From: Sphagnum compactum
Lineage: Eukaryota > Bryophyta > Sphagnopsida > Sphagnales
Direction: 5' to 3'
Length of the DNA stretch: 64,000 bases
Assembly (NCBI GenBank): GCA_965153455.1
Contig: OZ234494.1
Coordinates: 23,312,001 to 23,376,000 of the forward strand
The notes beneath the pieces are model-generated. The model was not told the DNA's origin. It made no database searches and saw only the letters and a program-made list of their open reading frames with translations. Positions 1-11,682 of this stretch are shown one piece after another (position 1 is the first letter of the stretch; every line of letters starts with the position of its first letter). The position numbers and the translations under genes are program-made.

Positions 1-884
1 TAGGAATTGTGAACAATTTTTCATGGCCTATAATGGTAGGGAGTGACAAAGTTAGCAAAGCATTCAGTTACTTATGTATAATGTGAGAGAAAGAGATTGT
101 GTGTGTGTGCACGTGTTCTCAATGAATTTTGGGGGAAGCCTTTAAATTTGTGACTTTTCTTTGTTCACACATTTTGTTAGGTGATTGCCTAACCTGATTA
201 GGTGTTGGGTTATATTATACATGATCTCACCACTCCTGTGGCTCATCAATTATATCTTGTAACCTACAACCTCTCACCAGTTATCTAGTCCATAAATGTA
301 GGTTTTTTCTTTCTTCCTTGACGGTTTGTGATTTGTGATGAAACATTGTTTTTAATAATTTGATGCTAGTGATACTCTTTTTTATGTGACCTTGGACAAC
401 TTTAATATGGGTTGTATTCTTCTTCAAGTGAACACTAAATATAGTGCAAAACCCAGTGAACCAATGAAGGGGTTGTGATTTCATATGTGAAGGTCCTCCA
501 TATCACTCACTATTGTTATCAGTAGTGTGGTATGGCCCTGGTTTTTTTTATGAAGCATCCCGATAGTCTTTCAAACAACAATGTTTTGGTCTACCGGGCT
601 TTCCATCCATTAGTTTTATTTTGAACCTGTCCTTTGACTAGCCAAAAAATAATTTATAGAAAGTAATTAATTTAATGATTATTTTAAATATATCCTTAAA
701 GTGACCCAGTCATCACCCTGTCTTTGAACCTCTTTTCACCTTTAAACCCCTCTTTTTGTGGCATCCACAAAGTAAGGAAATTTTATTAAATATGGGTATG
801 TAATGCTAAAACTCAGCATTTAATGTAGAAGGTTCATGACTAATTATAGAGAAGAACTACCCATCACCAATCACTACCCTGTCA

Positions 885-1350
885 CCGAACACTTCTTTAG
901 ATTTTCATCATTTGCACTTCATTTTGAGTGATTTAAAATGTTATGGGAGTGCTACCTCAAGCTTTAGAAATCATCTTTGCAATGCAAAGGAAAAGGAGTA
1001 ATGAACAAATAGCAAAACGAAAAATAAGCTTTTCAATTTACAAAACATGATTTTTTTTCTTTGGACCCCTCCTACTTTCAAATCTTCTAACTTTCACATT
1101 TTTTATTCATTTAAAACAATTTAAAATGTTATAGGAGCACCACTTGAAGTTCTACAAATCATCTTTCAATTCTAATAACAACATAGCAACATAAAAGGAA
1201 TTTTTTAGGTGTTTGGGAATGGGCTTTGTAATGTATTGTGGTTTTTTTTAGAATTCTTCACCTCTTCTATTTTGGGGGGCCGTAACTTTCTCATTTCAAA
1301 TTTTTTTTGACGATTTGTTGTGCATCAAATGTGCCAAGAGGAGAGTTCAA
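885..1350. repeat. Diverged direct repeat, about 3 copies
   Basis: A block of roughly 90 bp at about 885-985 (TTTAAAATGTTATGGGAGTG, then an AAATCATCTTTGCA-like stretch) recurs at about 1080-1175 with substitutions. A third, more decayed copy lies at about 1270-1350. All three carry a T-rich segment followed by a homologue of GGAG(T/C)(G/A)C. No coding potential is seen; this looks like an old repeat remnant. Confidence 0.5.
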
Positions 1351-3210
1351 GTTTTGTTCGAACACCAAAAACAACGGAGCCTTCCCCTTGGATCTAGCCT
1401 ACCCTAAACACTTAAATGTGCGTTCACCAATTGTTTTACCCTAGTCGTTGTACAGGTAGGAGTAGTGAAATCAGGAGGAAACCTTGTATATATATGTATA
1501 AACAAGGATGGAAATCCATCCATAAGAAATACAAGGCATGTCGAAGCAAATGTAAACACAAGGAAGGAAAACCAAGACAATCAAAATAGTAGTAATGAAA
1601 TGGAAGATGTAATGTTAAAAGGGCATCCTTTGCCACAAATCAACTAATGATGGAGGTGCACTAGTTGGTATGTGCGGAAAAGATGAAGAATTGTGACTAA
1701 ACATGGTAGCCCGCTGAAAAATTACGATGGTTTGCACACGTTGTAAGGCTATCAACATTCGTTGTTTACATTAAGATATAAGCATCGAAGGTACCAAAGA
1801 GGTCTATTGATGGTGAGTTGTACTGGCATGTACATAAAAAAAATCAAAAAAATCAAAACAAAGATAGAGACAATCATAGGTCTCTATGGCAAGGGGAATG
1901 AAATTATCTCCTAGCACTCACTCTATGTAGGATCGTGCTTTATTTTGAGCAACAACTGTTGTTACATGTGTTATCGTCATTAAAACATGTTGCACCAAAT
2001 CTGTAAGAGTTAGATTGGTAATGACAACATCTACCAAAATTCAAAAATCGTTTCTGGTGATGACAATATCCACTCATTTTCGTGTATGGTGGGGAAAAGG
2101 TGGGAAACCTCTTTTTGTATGTGATCTCCATTCTCTGACGTGATAGCTGCAATAATATTTCAAAACGTATCATGGTCTACAATGCATTCACTCTCACATG
2201 GGCAACATAGCAAATGGATACCCAAATCATCAATGGTATGACCGCACTAACATCATGAAAGATGCGCAATTGTAGGATGTGGTATTCTAACACGAATACG
2301 GAGTGTTGTAAGAAAATGGGCAAAATATAAATGAAATGAAAGGGTGCTAAGACGAGTTAATAACCAAGCCCTTACCGCAAGATTTGCATAAAAGGGGAGA
2401 TGTGCTAACACAACATCTAAAAATGAAGTAAATTCCTACTCGTGTAGTTGATCCATCAAAGAAAATTACATTTGAGGATATGATTGCATCACTAGACTTT
2501 CAAAAGGCAAAACATGTGATCAGACAACCCAAGTAACATCGCACAAATATCCCATAGTGTGACCTAGAAGGGATAAGTACTAGTCTTTACATGTGCCACC
2601 ACATCAAGAAAAGTAGGGTGATCATCTTGTTGGAAATGAAAGATTAATGTAGGAGTGATTAAAACCCAACATCCTAAGAAGATAGGGGCAACATGTCAAA
2701 CCACTAAGGGAAGGCCTAGCCCCCTTAAAGAAGTAGGAAGAGTGATTTGATGATGAGCCAAATGGCCTGTGGTGCAAAAAGATCCTGACCCTAATAGCTT
2801 CTCCAACATAACTATGGTACAAGCATCAAACTAGGTATAACACTACAAGATATTTGGTGATGGAAATATAGTACACTATACAAATAGTTCAATTGTTGGG
2901 CATAACAAAGCAAAAACATCACAAAAATTATTTGAGGATTTGTAAACATAAAAAGGCTAGTGATTGTGTTGAGGTCTTTTTAGAGTGCCTTTGATATAAA
3001 GGATTCCAAAAATGGCAAAGAACCCACATAACACCTATAATACAAAAACCAAACTTAGGTGCAAAAAAACCTGGAGGAAGTGATATAAACTAATTAAACC
3101 CTTGTGGACACTAAACAACACACTTTGTCAGCTGCATTAAAAGTCCTAATGCTCCAAACTCCTCCTATAATCACAAAAAAAAAGGTAACACCTCCAAGTC
3201 AAGACCAACT

Positions 3211-3612
3211 ATGTGCATGTTATCTGCCAACGAAGGAAAAAACATAAGTAAGGTGGCTTGTTATAGTAAGATGAAAAGTGCAAAAATAAACAAAATCAGT
3301 TTTGGGTTAAAAACTACATGTATATGGCCTTTGAATCTAAAGGCAATCGATAACAAGATTAGACCATTAGAAGTTTACATTGCAACAAACTTGAATGATG
3401 GAGGGAATGAAGAAGATCATACAATTGAGGATGAAGCTAAGAATAATCCTCAATGGGGGGAGGGATTTGCTGCTATAGAACTTATGCATATAATTGAAAC
3501 AAATCAGCATTCAACATCTGAAGATCTTCCTAACTACATGCCAAAAACTAACCATCATTATTATGTAGATATGATCCAAAATTTTACAATGATAAAACAA
3601 CAACCAACATAG
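3211..3612 (+). pseudogene. Decayed DDE-type transposase C-terminal fragment (Tigger/pogo/jerky-like)
   Basis: The 133-codon open frame contains the phrase GLKTTCIWPLNLKAID, followed by an acidic tail with many Asn, Glu and Asp. Seen: a GxxxTGIxPLNxxAI-like motif. Known: DDE_1-superfamily transposases of the Tigger/pogo type carry a similar motif near the C-terminus, just after the catalytic core. Inferred: this is a remnant of such an element. No DDE catalytic triad, helix-turn-helix or terminal inverted repeats could be recognised around it, so it is not an intact element. The flanking sequence is AT-rich and full of stops. Confidence 0.4.
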
Positions 3613-4679
3613 ATTGATGTTGTAAACCTAGATGAAGGTAATCTTGAAAATTTTCAAGAGTTGTTGTAGGAAACTCAATAGTCTCCAAATGATATTCATG
3701 AATCTATGAAGGTGCATAACCTATTGTCGTTGCTTCATTTACATGCAAGATGCACCAAGTGAAAAGAACGATTAATCAATTATTTTTAATCACATGTTGT
3801 GAGTAGTTTTAAATACCTAGACATCCTAAGGAGAAAAGGAATGGAAAAGGCAATTATAGAAGAAATTAGTTCATCATGTTCAATTTAAAAAAACATAGTT
3901 CATTATAACTTGGACTCTAGTAGTTGTTGTTGAAATGGGTGACTGCTTTCACCATGTTTTTCAAGTAGGCCTTTGAGCATATTTGTGTAAGAAAATGGGG
4001 TGAATTTGGGTTGCACAACATGGGCTCAACAATAGACGAGGTTGTAAGCACATATTAAACAATAGGCAAGGGGGTGTCGAACAACAAGGTTGATACCTTC
4101 CAATGACTAAGGAATAAGGAAGTAATTGGTTAGCATTAGGGCCAATTGAAGAGATACCTAATAGATCACCAACAACCGTAGAACAAATTCAAGAAGGAGA
4201 ATTAAACTTGATAAATTAGAAGTTTGAAAGAAAACATGAGAAGACTAACAACAACAACAAAGAGAAAGGTAATAGTTAAAAGAATAGTAGTAGCGAAGAG
4301 AGGATAGGACCACATGAACAACAGTTGAGAGAAAGGAGAGGGTTTGCATCATTTGTAAACAAGAAGAACATGAACACCGGTTGAAAGAAAGGAGCTAAAC
4401 ATGAGTAGTAGTTGAGAGAGAGGAGATGGTTTATTATAACAACTATTATAAAGGACAAGAAAAGGTTGTTGCAACAATTGTTGCATAGGAGAGGAAAGGG
4501 TTTGCTGCATTAGCTATTGTAGAGGAGAAGAACATGAATAATTGATGAGCTCAAGGTGTGGAGTTCGATGAAAGGAGACAATGCAAGAACAATGTCGAAC
4601 TCCTCAAGCTTGGAAAAAGGATGATTGTCAATGTCTAGGTTGAAAGAGAAATAACAACATGCATTTATTGAAAGAAAAG

Positions 4680-5480
4680 GAAGGTCGAGAGAAGGTTGAA
4701 CTCGAGGCAATAACAAGATTTTGTTAAGAGAGAGAGAGAGAGAAGGTTGAGCTCCATGCATTGGTAGGATGTTGTAGAGAAAGGGAGAGTTGAAAGAAAG
4801 AGAGGTCAAGAGATAAAGAATCTAGGTCGAGAGAAATTGGGAGAGTCGAGAGAGAGGGAAAGTTGAAATAGAGAAAAGGTCAAAAGAAATAGAGTCTAGG
4901 TTGAGAGAGTGTGGGAGGGTCGAGAGAGAAAGGGGGTTAAGCTATAGGCAGTAGTAGCATCTTGCTAAGAGTGGCATAATTGAAAGAAAGAGGGTCGAGA
5001 GAAAAAAAGTCTAAGTTAAAAAATAGGGAGAATTGAAAATGGGTCGAACTTGAAATAATAACTTGTTGAAAGAAGGAGAGTCAAAAGAAGGTCAAGCTCC
5101 AAGTAACAACAAAATGTTATAGAGAGGAAAAGTCGAAAAAGAGAGGGTTAAGAGAGAGAAAAAATTTGGGTTGAGAAAGGGTCAAGTTCGAGGCACAACA
5201 AGATGTTGCAGAGAGGAAAAGTAAAAAAAGAAAGAAGGTTGAGAGAGAGAGAGTCTAGTTGAAGAGAGAAGGTTAAGCTTTAAGCATCAATAATATGATG
5301 GAAAGAGGAAGAGTCGAGAGAAAAATAGAGGGTCGAAAGAGAGAGAGAGTATAGATCGAAAGAGAAAGGGTCGAAAGAGAGAGAGAATGGGTCAAGAGAG
5401 AGAGGGTTGAAAGCGAACAAGAGTTTGGGTCGAAAAAGGTAGTAGTAGGATGTGTTTTTGAAAGAGTGAGGGTTGAAAGA
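4680..5480 (+). repeat. Purine-rich degenerate minisatellite
   Basis: Degenerate units share a core like GGTTGAGCTCCAGGCAA followed by AACAAGATGTTGTAGAGAG and a long (GA)-rich arm containing GGTCGAGAGAGAG and GTCTAGGTCGAGAG. The core is seen near 4691, 4744, 4933, 5043, 5090, 5180 and 5271, so spacing varies (about 47 to 190 bp). The strand is almost entirely purine. No function is evident. Confidence 0.6.
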
Positions 5481-6201
5481 GAGAGGGTAGGAAAGAGAGA
5501 GATGGGCTGTTAATTGCAAAACACAACAACAACTGACCGAGCTTCAAGAAGGAATCGAAGCCGCTAATGCTTGATCACCATCGCCACGGGACCATGGGAT
5601 TGCCATTGCCATGGGATCACCGATATCAACTTGCTCACACATAGAGTACCAAGATCGACCAACGTGAGGAAGTAGATCCACATTGAAACACAAACACCTA
5701 CACTTGGGAGTTCGAAAAATCTTTGCAAACCTACGACAAAGAGGAGAGAAAGCTTAGAGGAGGATGGAATGAGGACCTCTCAACGCAATTGGGAGGATGC
5801 GATTGGGAGGTGCATGGAACTTGGTGAGGACGACGAAAAACTCACACTCGTAGACTTCTAGAATAGGAGTGGCAAAGTTGATGAACAAGATACTGTTTAA
5901 TACCCATCACCATTGATCTAGAAGCCCTATTCTATGTACGATTTGAGCCTTATGTTAAAAAATGAAAGCTTATTTTGACGAAACACTAATAAGTGTTCAG
6001 TCACCGGCCTGTTTACCATAGTGCCATTGCTACAGTCTGAACTTTGTTTTTTTGGTTTTTTGTTTTTGTGAATGCACTCAGAACGCAGTCGCTATCTCTC
6101 TCTGTGTGATTCTTTCATCATTACTTCCGAAGAATTGATTCGAAAAACGCTTGTAGTTTCTCCATTCTTCAGCAGGCATCTCAAAACCAGATCTGTCTTC
6201 G

Positions 6202-6208
<7 letters not shown>

Positions 6209-6241
<33 letters not shown>
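6209..6241 (+). repeat. (GA)n microsatellite abutting the FEY start codon
   Basis: About sixteen uninterrupted GA dinucleotides end directly at the ATG of the SDR gene (position 6242), so the repeat lies in its 5' UTR. GA repeats are known binding sites for plant BBR/BPC GAGA factors; a regulatory role here is inference. Confidence 0.85.
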
Positions 6242-6246
<5 letters not shown>

Positions 6247-9200
6247 GGGGTTAGGATGGTTCGATTGGATTCTGGGGCTGCTGCGCGTGGCCTTCGATAC
6301 CATCACACAACGAGTCAAAGCTGTGCATCTGCCTCGACAGCTCCCTTTGATGCCCCTCTCTCACATGACCTGCATCATCACCGGTGCCACCAGCGGTATC
6401 GGCCTCGAAACTGCTCGGTATTGTTACATTGTCCAACAAAACCTCTCGTCTTTGTCGTTTCTTTTTTCTTGTTATGATTTGGATTTCAGCTACTGACTGA
6501 GCATCGTATTGCATCGGTGAGAGTAATGGCCGCATTTTCAGTGAGTATCAGCCAAAACTGTTTTTAGCTCTTTTTCCTCGATGCAAATGAGATCTGTTAG
6601 TATAGAAATGCCTGAGAAGAGAATGAACACTCAAGCTTACTGCAAGGTTCAGGGCTTTGGAAGTAGGTTCCCTCTGTTGTCCAAGGGTGGATGTGATGCT
6701 GCCTGAACTTCACTTTGCATGGTGACAAAATCACATGATGCTTCGTGCATGTGATCTATGAGTGTAAGAATCCATTCTTCCAATTTGTCACTCACTCATT
6801 TCAGGAAGATATAGTTTCTTCACTTCCTAGTCCCATGGAAGATGATAGTCTCTTTGTTATTTCCCAGTCCATCATGATTTAGGGTTTGGGATATGGCATG
6901 CACGACGGAGATGCAATGGTAGTTTGTTCATTGCGGAGATTTGCCAAAATCAGGTCCAGATGTGGTGTTAGCAGTGCATGGTCCATGGAAGACGATAGTC
7001 TCATGCTCATGATGATTTAGGGTTTTGGATTATGGCATGTACAACAGAGATGAAATGGGACTTGTTCATTGCAGACATTTGGCAAAATCAGGTGCACATG
7101 TGGTGTTTGCTGTGCGTAATGTCAAAGCAGCAGAAAATCTGCTGGAGGAGTGGCAATCTGGTCAAGAAGATGGGAGTTCTCCACTAGATGTTGAAGTAAT
7201 CCCTCTACCATCATCCATCCTCAGACTTGTCGGCACTTGTTTGCATAGTTTACAGATCACTTGGATGATTTTGTTCCACCTCAAAAAATGTGCAATCAAA
7301 GCTCACAACACCCAGTGAATAGTCCATTCTCAGTTTCTTGTTCTGAACCTTTGACCAATTAACATTGAACTGCAGGTTATGGAAGTGGATTTGCTATCAC
7401 TGGACTCTGTGCGGAAGTTTGGCGAGGCTTGGGAGGCTCGGAAGATCCCCCTCCATGTGCTTATCAACAATGCTGGAATTTTCTGCATGAATGGTATGGT
7501 ACCAACTATGCAGCCATCTGTAGTGATTGTTCTTTGTTTGCCTCCCCACATGCGTGTCCTCCCCTGCTTGTCAACAAAGTTGTAGGCAATGACAGTAGTT
7601 GTACTTGCCTGTCCCTTGAGCACAGGAGCACAGAAGTTGTCAAAGGATGGTCTAGAGCAGCACATGCAAGTTAATCACCTTGCTGCAGCACTGCTCACAA
7701 TTCTACTTTTGCCATCCTTGCTTCGTGGTTCTCCTTCCCGAGTTGTAGTAGTCAACTCTATGGTGAGTTTATGCCCCTTGGCCCTTAAAATAATTCCTTT
7801 GTCTCATCCAACTCTTGGGAAGTTAGAGTTGCATTAGCATAGTCAACTTTTTTGCTGCATTTTCTGCACTCCAGCAGTCTTTTACAGTATACAGCATGTG
7901 AATCCAGCAGTCTTTTCATTTTGTCTCTGACAGGTGGTAGTCATTTGGTTTGCAGATGCATCATCTAGGTTTTGTTGACCCAGAAGACCTGCAAGGTGGC
8001 AAAAGGAGATACAATTGCACCTCTGGCTATTCAGATAGCAAGCTTGCCCAGGTAAGGCTGCTGGAAGTACTGGAGGTTATTTATTGGGGCATTTCATCTT
8101 GATCTATCAAGGATGTGGTCTCTTCCTTGAGCTTGGCTTGGTTGAGAACTGGGATCTGAGTACTGATTTCCATGTGGGATACTGAAAAGTCGAAGATGTT
8201 GTGAAACTGGTGAGATGTGTGAAGATTCTGTTCTGCCACATGCTGCAAAAACGTCTGCCAATTGAAGCAGGTGTTGACATCATTGTTGTCAATCCTGGGG
8301 AGGTCAAAACAAATGTGGTACACTTCCAACCTTTTTAAATTTCCAGAATTTCACCTTTTCTCTACAGTCAGGAGGACTGCTTCATGGAACAAAGTCTGTC
8401 TAGATCGTGGTCATCTCTCACTAACTGTTGAGAAACACAGAAAACACTGGGATGGTGGTTAAATTCACATTGGATCTCTTATCAGGGTCTGGTATTGTGC
8501 ATTGGCAGGCACGAGACTTGCCAAAAATAATTCAGATGGCATACCATTCACTATTTATCCTTTTTACTCCAACAGAAGGTACTTACTGTTTCTCACTACA
8601 GTTTTGCTCATAAAGACATGGCATAAAGTCTGCTGGGTTCTTAATTCTCATTTGTACCTCCTTGAGTTGGAGGACAGATGGGATATTGCATCATTTAATA
8701 CATGCCCAGCAGCAGGTATTGTGATCTCTTACTTGCCCAAAAAGCATCTCTTGCCAACTTGGTAGATGGGACTAATGGTTGGATCTTAAGAAAGAGTTAG
8801 ATACTCTTTTATCTTGGATGAAGCACAAGTCTCTAGGTACATAAAGGAGGGACAAAGCATGGTCCTCCCAGGATTTGTGTCAAGTGACACACCTGAGTCT
8901 GACTGAGAACTTGAAGGTTACCTGAAATGCCATCTACTACTTATCCAGTCTAGGTTGTGCTCTGTGACAGGTGCAAGGAGTGTGCTCTTCTGTGCCACAG
9001 ACAAAAAAGTGCAGGAATATGCACGTGCATTGCGAGGGCTTGGCTACCCATTAGTTCCATACTTTGGATCAGATTGCAAACCAGCTTCTGTAGCTCATCA
9101 GGCACATGACATGGAGAAAGCACAACTGGTCTGGCAGCAAACACTCAAACTTGTGGATCTACCCCTTGATTGCATTGAATTGGTCCTCAGTGAGAATGAC

Positions 9201-9317
9201 CCTGTTGAAGTCATTGAAAACTTCAAAGTAATCGATTCCTACCCTGAGGATGAGAATGAGGGAGCCCTAGATTTTCTGATGAATGATGAAGATGATGCTG
9301 TCACAGAAATCTTCTGA
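6242..9317 (+). CDS. FEY: FEY-type short-chain dehydrogenase/reductase
   Basis: Eight exons were reconstructed in phase: 6242-6417, 7075-7195, 7376-7493, 7626-7762, 7956-8051, 8225-8317, 8509-8578 and 8971-9317, giving about 385 aa. It is an NAD(P)-dependent classical SDR with Rossmann motif TGATSGIG at residues 47-54, NNAG at about 130-133 and active-site YSDSK at about 209-213. A catalytic Ser precedes this in the VVVNSM strand. The hydrophobic N-terminus (MAGLGWFDWILGLL) suggests membrane association. Phrases such as QRV..VHL, INNAGIF, EQHMQVNHLA and ARDLPKI match my memory of Arabidopsis FOREVER YOUNG (FEY), which acts in shoot-meristem/leaf development; its substrate is unknown to me. 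The start is the first ATG after a (GA)n tract and gives family-like length. A (GA)n 5' UTR and a duplicated intron 1/exon 2 junction are unusual. WWOX/retinol-dehydrogenase-like SDRs are the nearest alternative. Confidence 0.9.
6832..7115 (+). repeat. Tandem duplication of the FEY intron 1 / exon 2 junction
   Basis: Sequence 6832-6972 is repeated at 6982-7115 with substitutions and a small deletion (shared landmarks: CCATGGAAGA, GATGATTTAGGGTTT, ATATGGCATG/TTATGGCATG, TTGTTCATTGC, CAAAATCAGGT). The downstream copy holds the real acceptor (AG at 7073-7074) and the first 40 nt of exon 2. In the upstream copy the same acceptor reads GG (6935-6936). Confidence 0.8.
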
Positions 9318-10779
9318 TCATACTCCTTCACCAACAACAGTGTAGTTATGTTTTGGATGGTTCATCCCTGTGCATGATATTGGCAATTTTGGCCATGAAT
9401 AGACACAATCACCATGGTGACATATTTTGTGCTGCCATGGTACCCTGAGAATGGGGAACCAAACCTGGCTTTAAGGAAGATTGAAGGAAGAGCCTGCAGT
9501 TCTCTGTGCTTGATAGAAGCGAATGCTTATGTTGTATGAGTGGAGAACATGCACTCAAATGGGGCCGAACAGTACAGCTAGAAAATATTTGGTCTGAAGC
9601 TTGAACAGCAGAGTATGATTTATTCCAATGTTAAGTGCCGAATTGTTACTCAGGAGCTGGGCAGGCAAAACAAGGAGCTGAGAAAGGTAAGGCAATGGAG
9701 GGGAATATTCCCATCTTGTGAAATGGTATGCTGCCAACTGACCATCCATTAAGTGCAGGGGATAGACTGTATGTTCTGATCCCTTGGGTTTATCACTTTT
9801 AGAGCAAAGCACTAAACAGCTAGGGGATTGCTAGAAGGCTCTCCTTGATGAGTATCAGTTTCTTTGTAGAACCAGTTGAAGGAAGCTATGAGCAGCCATA
9901 CTAGAATATTGCAAGGAGGCCAGAAAATGAGTCATGCAGGGTTGTGTCACAAGGAAAATACAAACATGTGAAATTGATACAATGTGAGGTACATGAAATT
10001 CATGGGCACTGAGAATGTGGGGGGTGCGGGATTTGTATGTCAGAAAACAGGAGATTGTTGAGGCAGCTGGTTCTGAGTGACCTCAGTTTCTAATTGCAAA
10101 CTTGGTAAGTGAACTTGAACTTGACTATGCAGTTGATAATATGCAATCTGGAGAGAAACTACTCTTCTTTCATGCAGTAGGATATGCTCTGAAGTAGCAC
10201 ATAAAACAATGTCAGGGTAAAAGGTTTTCACAGCATATATTGCAAATGCTTTTCTTAGTTGAGAGGTCTTCTGTGGATGCACCATGGACACAGAGCAGTG
10301 TCTGGGCAACACATATAGGAGATATATAGACCAAAAAATGGCCATGAAACTGTCTGAAACAAGCTTTGGAAGTAATGTAAAATTGAAACCAAACCCAACT
10401 AAGAAAATCCAAAGTAGAAAGTGATGCATCTAGCTTTCTCACAAAGGTAGGTGTGAGAGGCTTCTACACCATTTAGCAGTTGTGAACGATTGATAAAGCA
10501 ATAAATTATCAACTATTTCTGAGTTGTTTTCAAATCATTGAGACCTCTTGTACAGAGATCTTGAACTAAAGGGTCATACACAAAAGATCATTATTGATTT
10601 CTGAAAACAGTTTTTCCGTCTCTTTCTTTGCAGCTGTGATTGAAGGTAACTGTGGTCAATTGCAACTAGGAACACCAAATTAAATTTACTTGCAATATAT
10701 TATCATTTGTATAGTGACCTATGTGAAAAGTATGTCTCAACATCAAACAAGAAAAATGCTTTTACTCTAACAAAGGATC
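9318..10779. other. FEY / kinase-like gene convergent 3' spacer
   Basis: This sequence lies between the stop codons of two convergent genes and should hold both 3' UTRs. No conserved reading frame or structural RNA was recognised. Confidence 0.6.
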
Positions 10780-11643
10780 TCATCTGTTGTGTTGTAAATC
10801 TCCACAACCTCGCTCGATGCACTGCATGTGCAAATTTCAACACACCACCATAAATGTGTAAAGCTTGAATCTGTTATGTGTTTGGTAGCAGAAAACTCAA
10901 AGAGCAACATAGAAGGATTTACTGACTTATCAGTTTGATGAGGAGTTGTGGAGCAGTCTATGAGGAAGAACAAACCATGACGAACTTGGCTACAAATGGC
11001 TCATGAAAACATGACTGTCAGACTAGCAAAAATTGAGGAAAATTGTGATCTGGTTAGACTATGATGCAAACTCGAAAGTGGGTGGGTCAGGAGGAAAATT
11101 ACATGAATTTGGTTTAAATTAGTTTTTTTTACCTGTAAGAGGTAGCTATGCAGCCAGTCCATTGTCTTGGAGAAAGTAGTGGCAGATACATTGACGACAG
11201 TCATTCCCTGCACCACCATCACGACCACCGTCTTGCCAATTTTATTATAAACATTCAAAAGTCCTCATGGAAAACTTGATATACTGCAAAATGTGTTTCT
11301 TTTGCTACTTTTGCTATGGAAAATTTGGAAGATGTGGTTGTCTTTTGCTACTGATTTTGAATTGAAAAATTTGAAGTATACAACTGTCTTTTGCTACTAA
11401 TTTTGCTGAGAAAACTTTTGTAGGTCATGATTTGGTGGTGAAAGGAGAACAATAGAGAGAGAGAGAGAGAGAGAGAGAAATGAAATTGAACCTGTGACTC
11501 AAATGACATCACATAGTCTTGTATTGCTTGCAACTTTCTTATTGATGCCTCCTTTTCCTGTACCATAAATGCAAGAATTTCTCACTTGGAGAGACAGAGG
11601 ATGGTACACCAAAGAATAGCACCAGCAATTCAGAAATTACTGT

Positions 11644-11682
<39 letters not shown>

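Larger units (their letters stand above)
1..6060. other. AT-rich intergenic region, no intact gene
   Basis: Long stretch with no reading frame that looks like a conserved protein apart from the transposase-like fragment at 3211-3612. It contains diverged direct repeats (about 885-1350) and the purine-rich minisatellite at about 4680-5480. Everything else is low-complexity AT-rich sequence. Confidence 0.7.
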
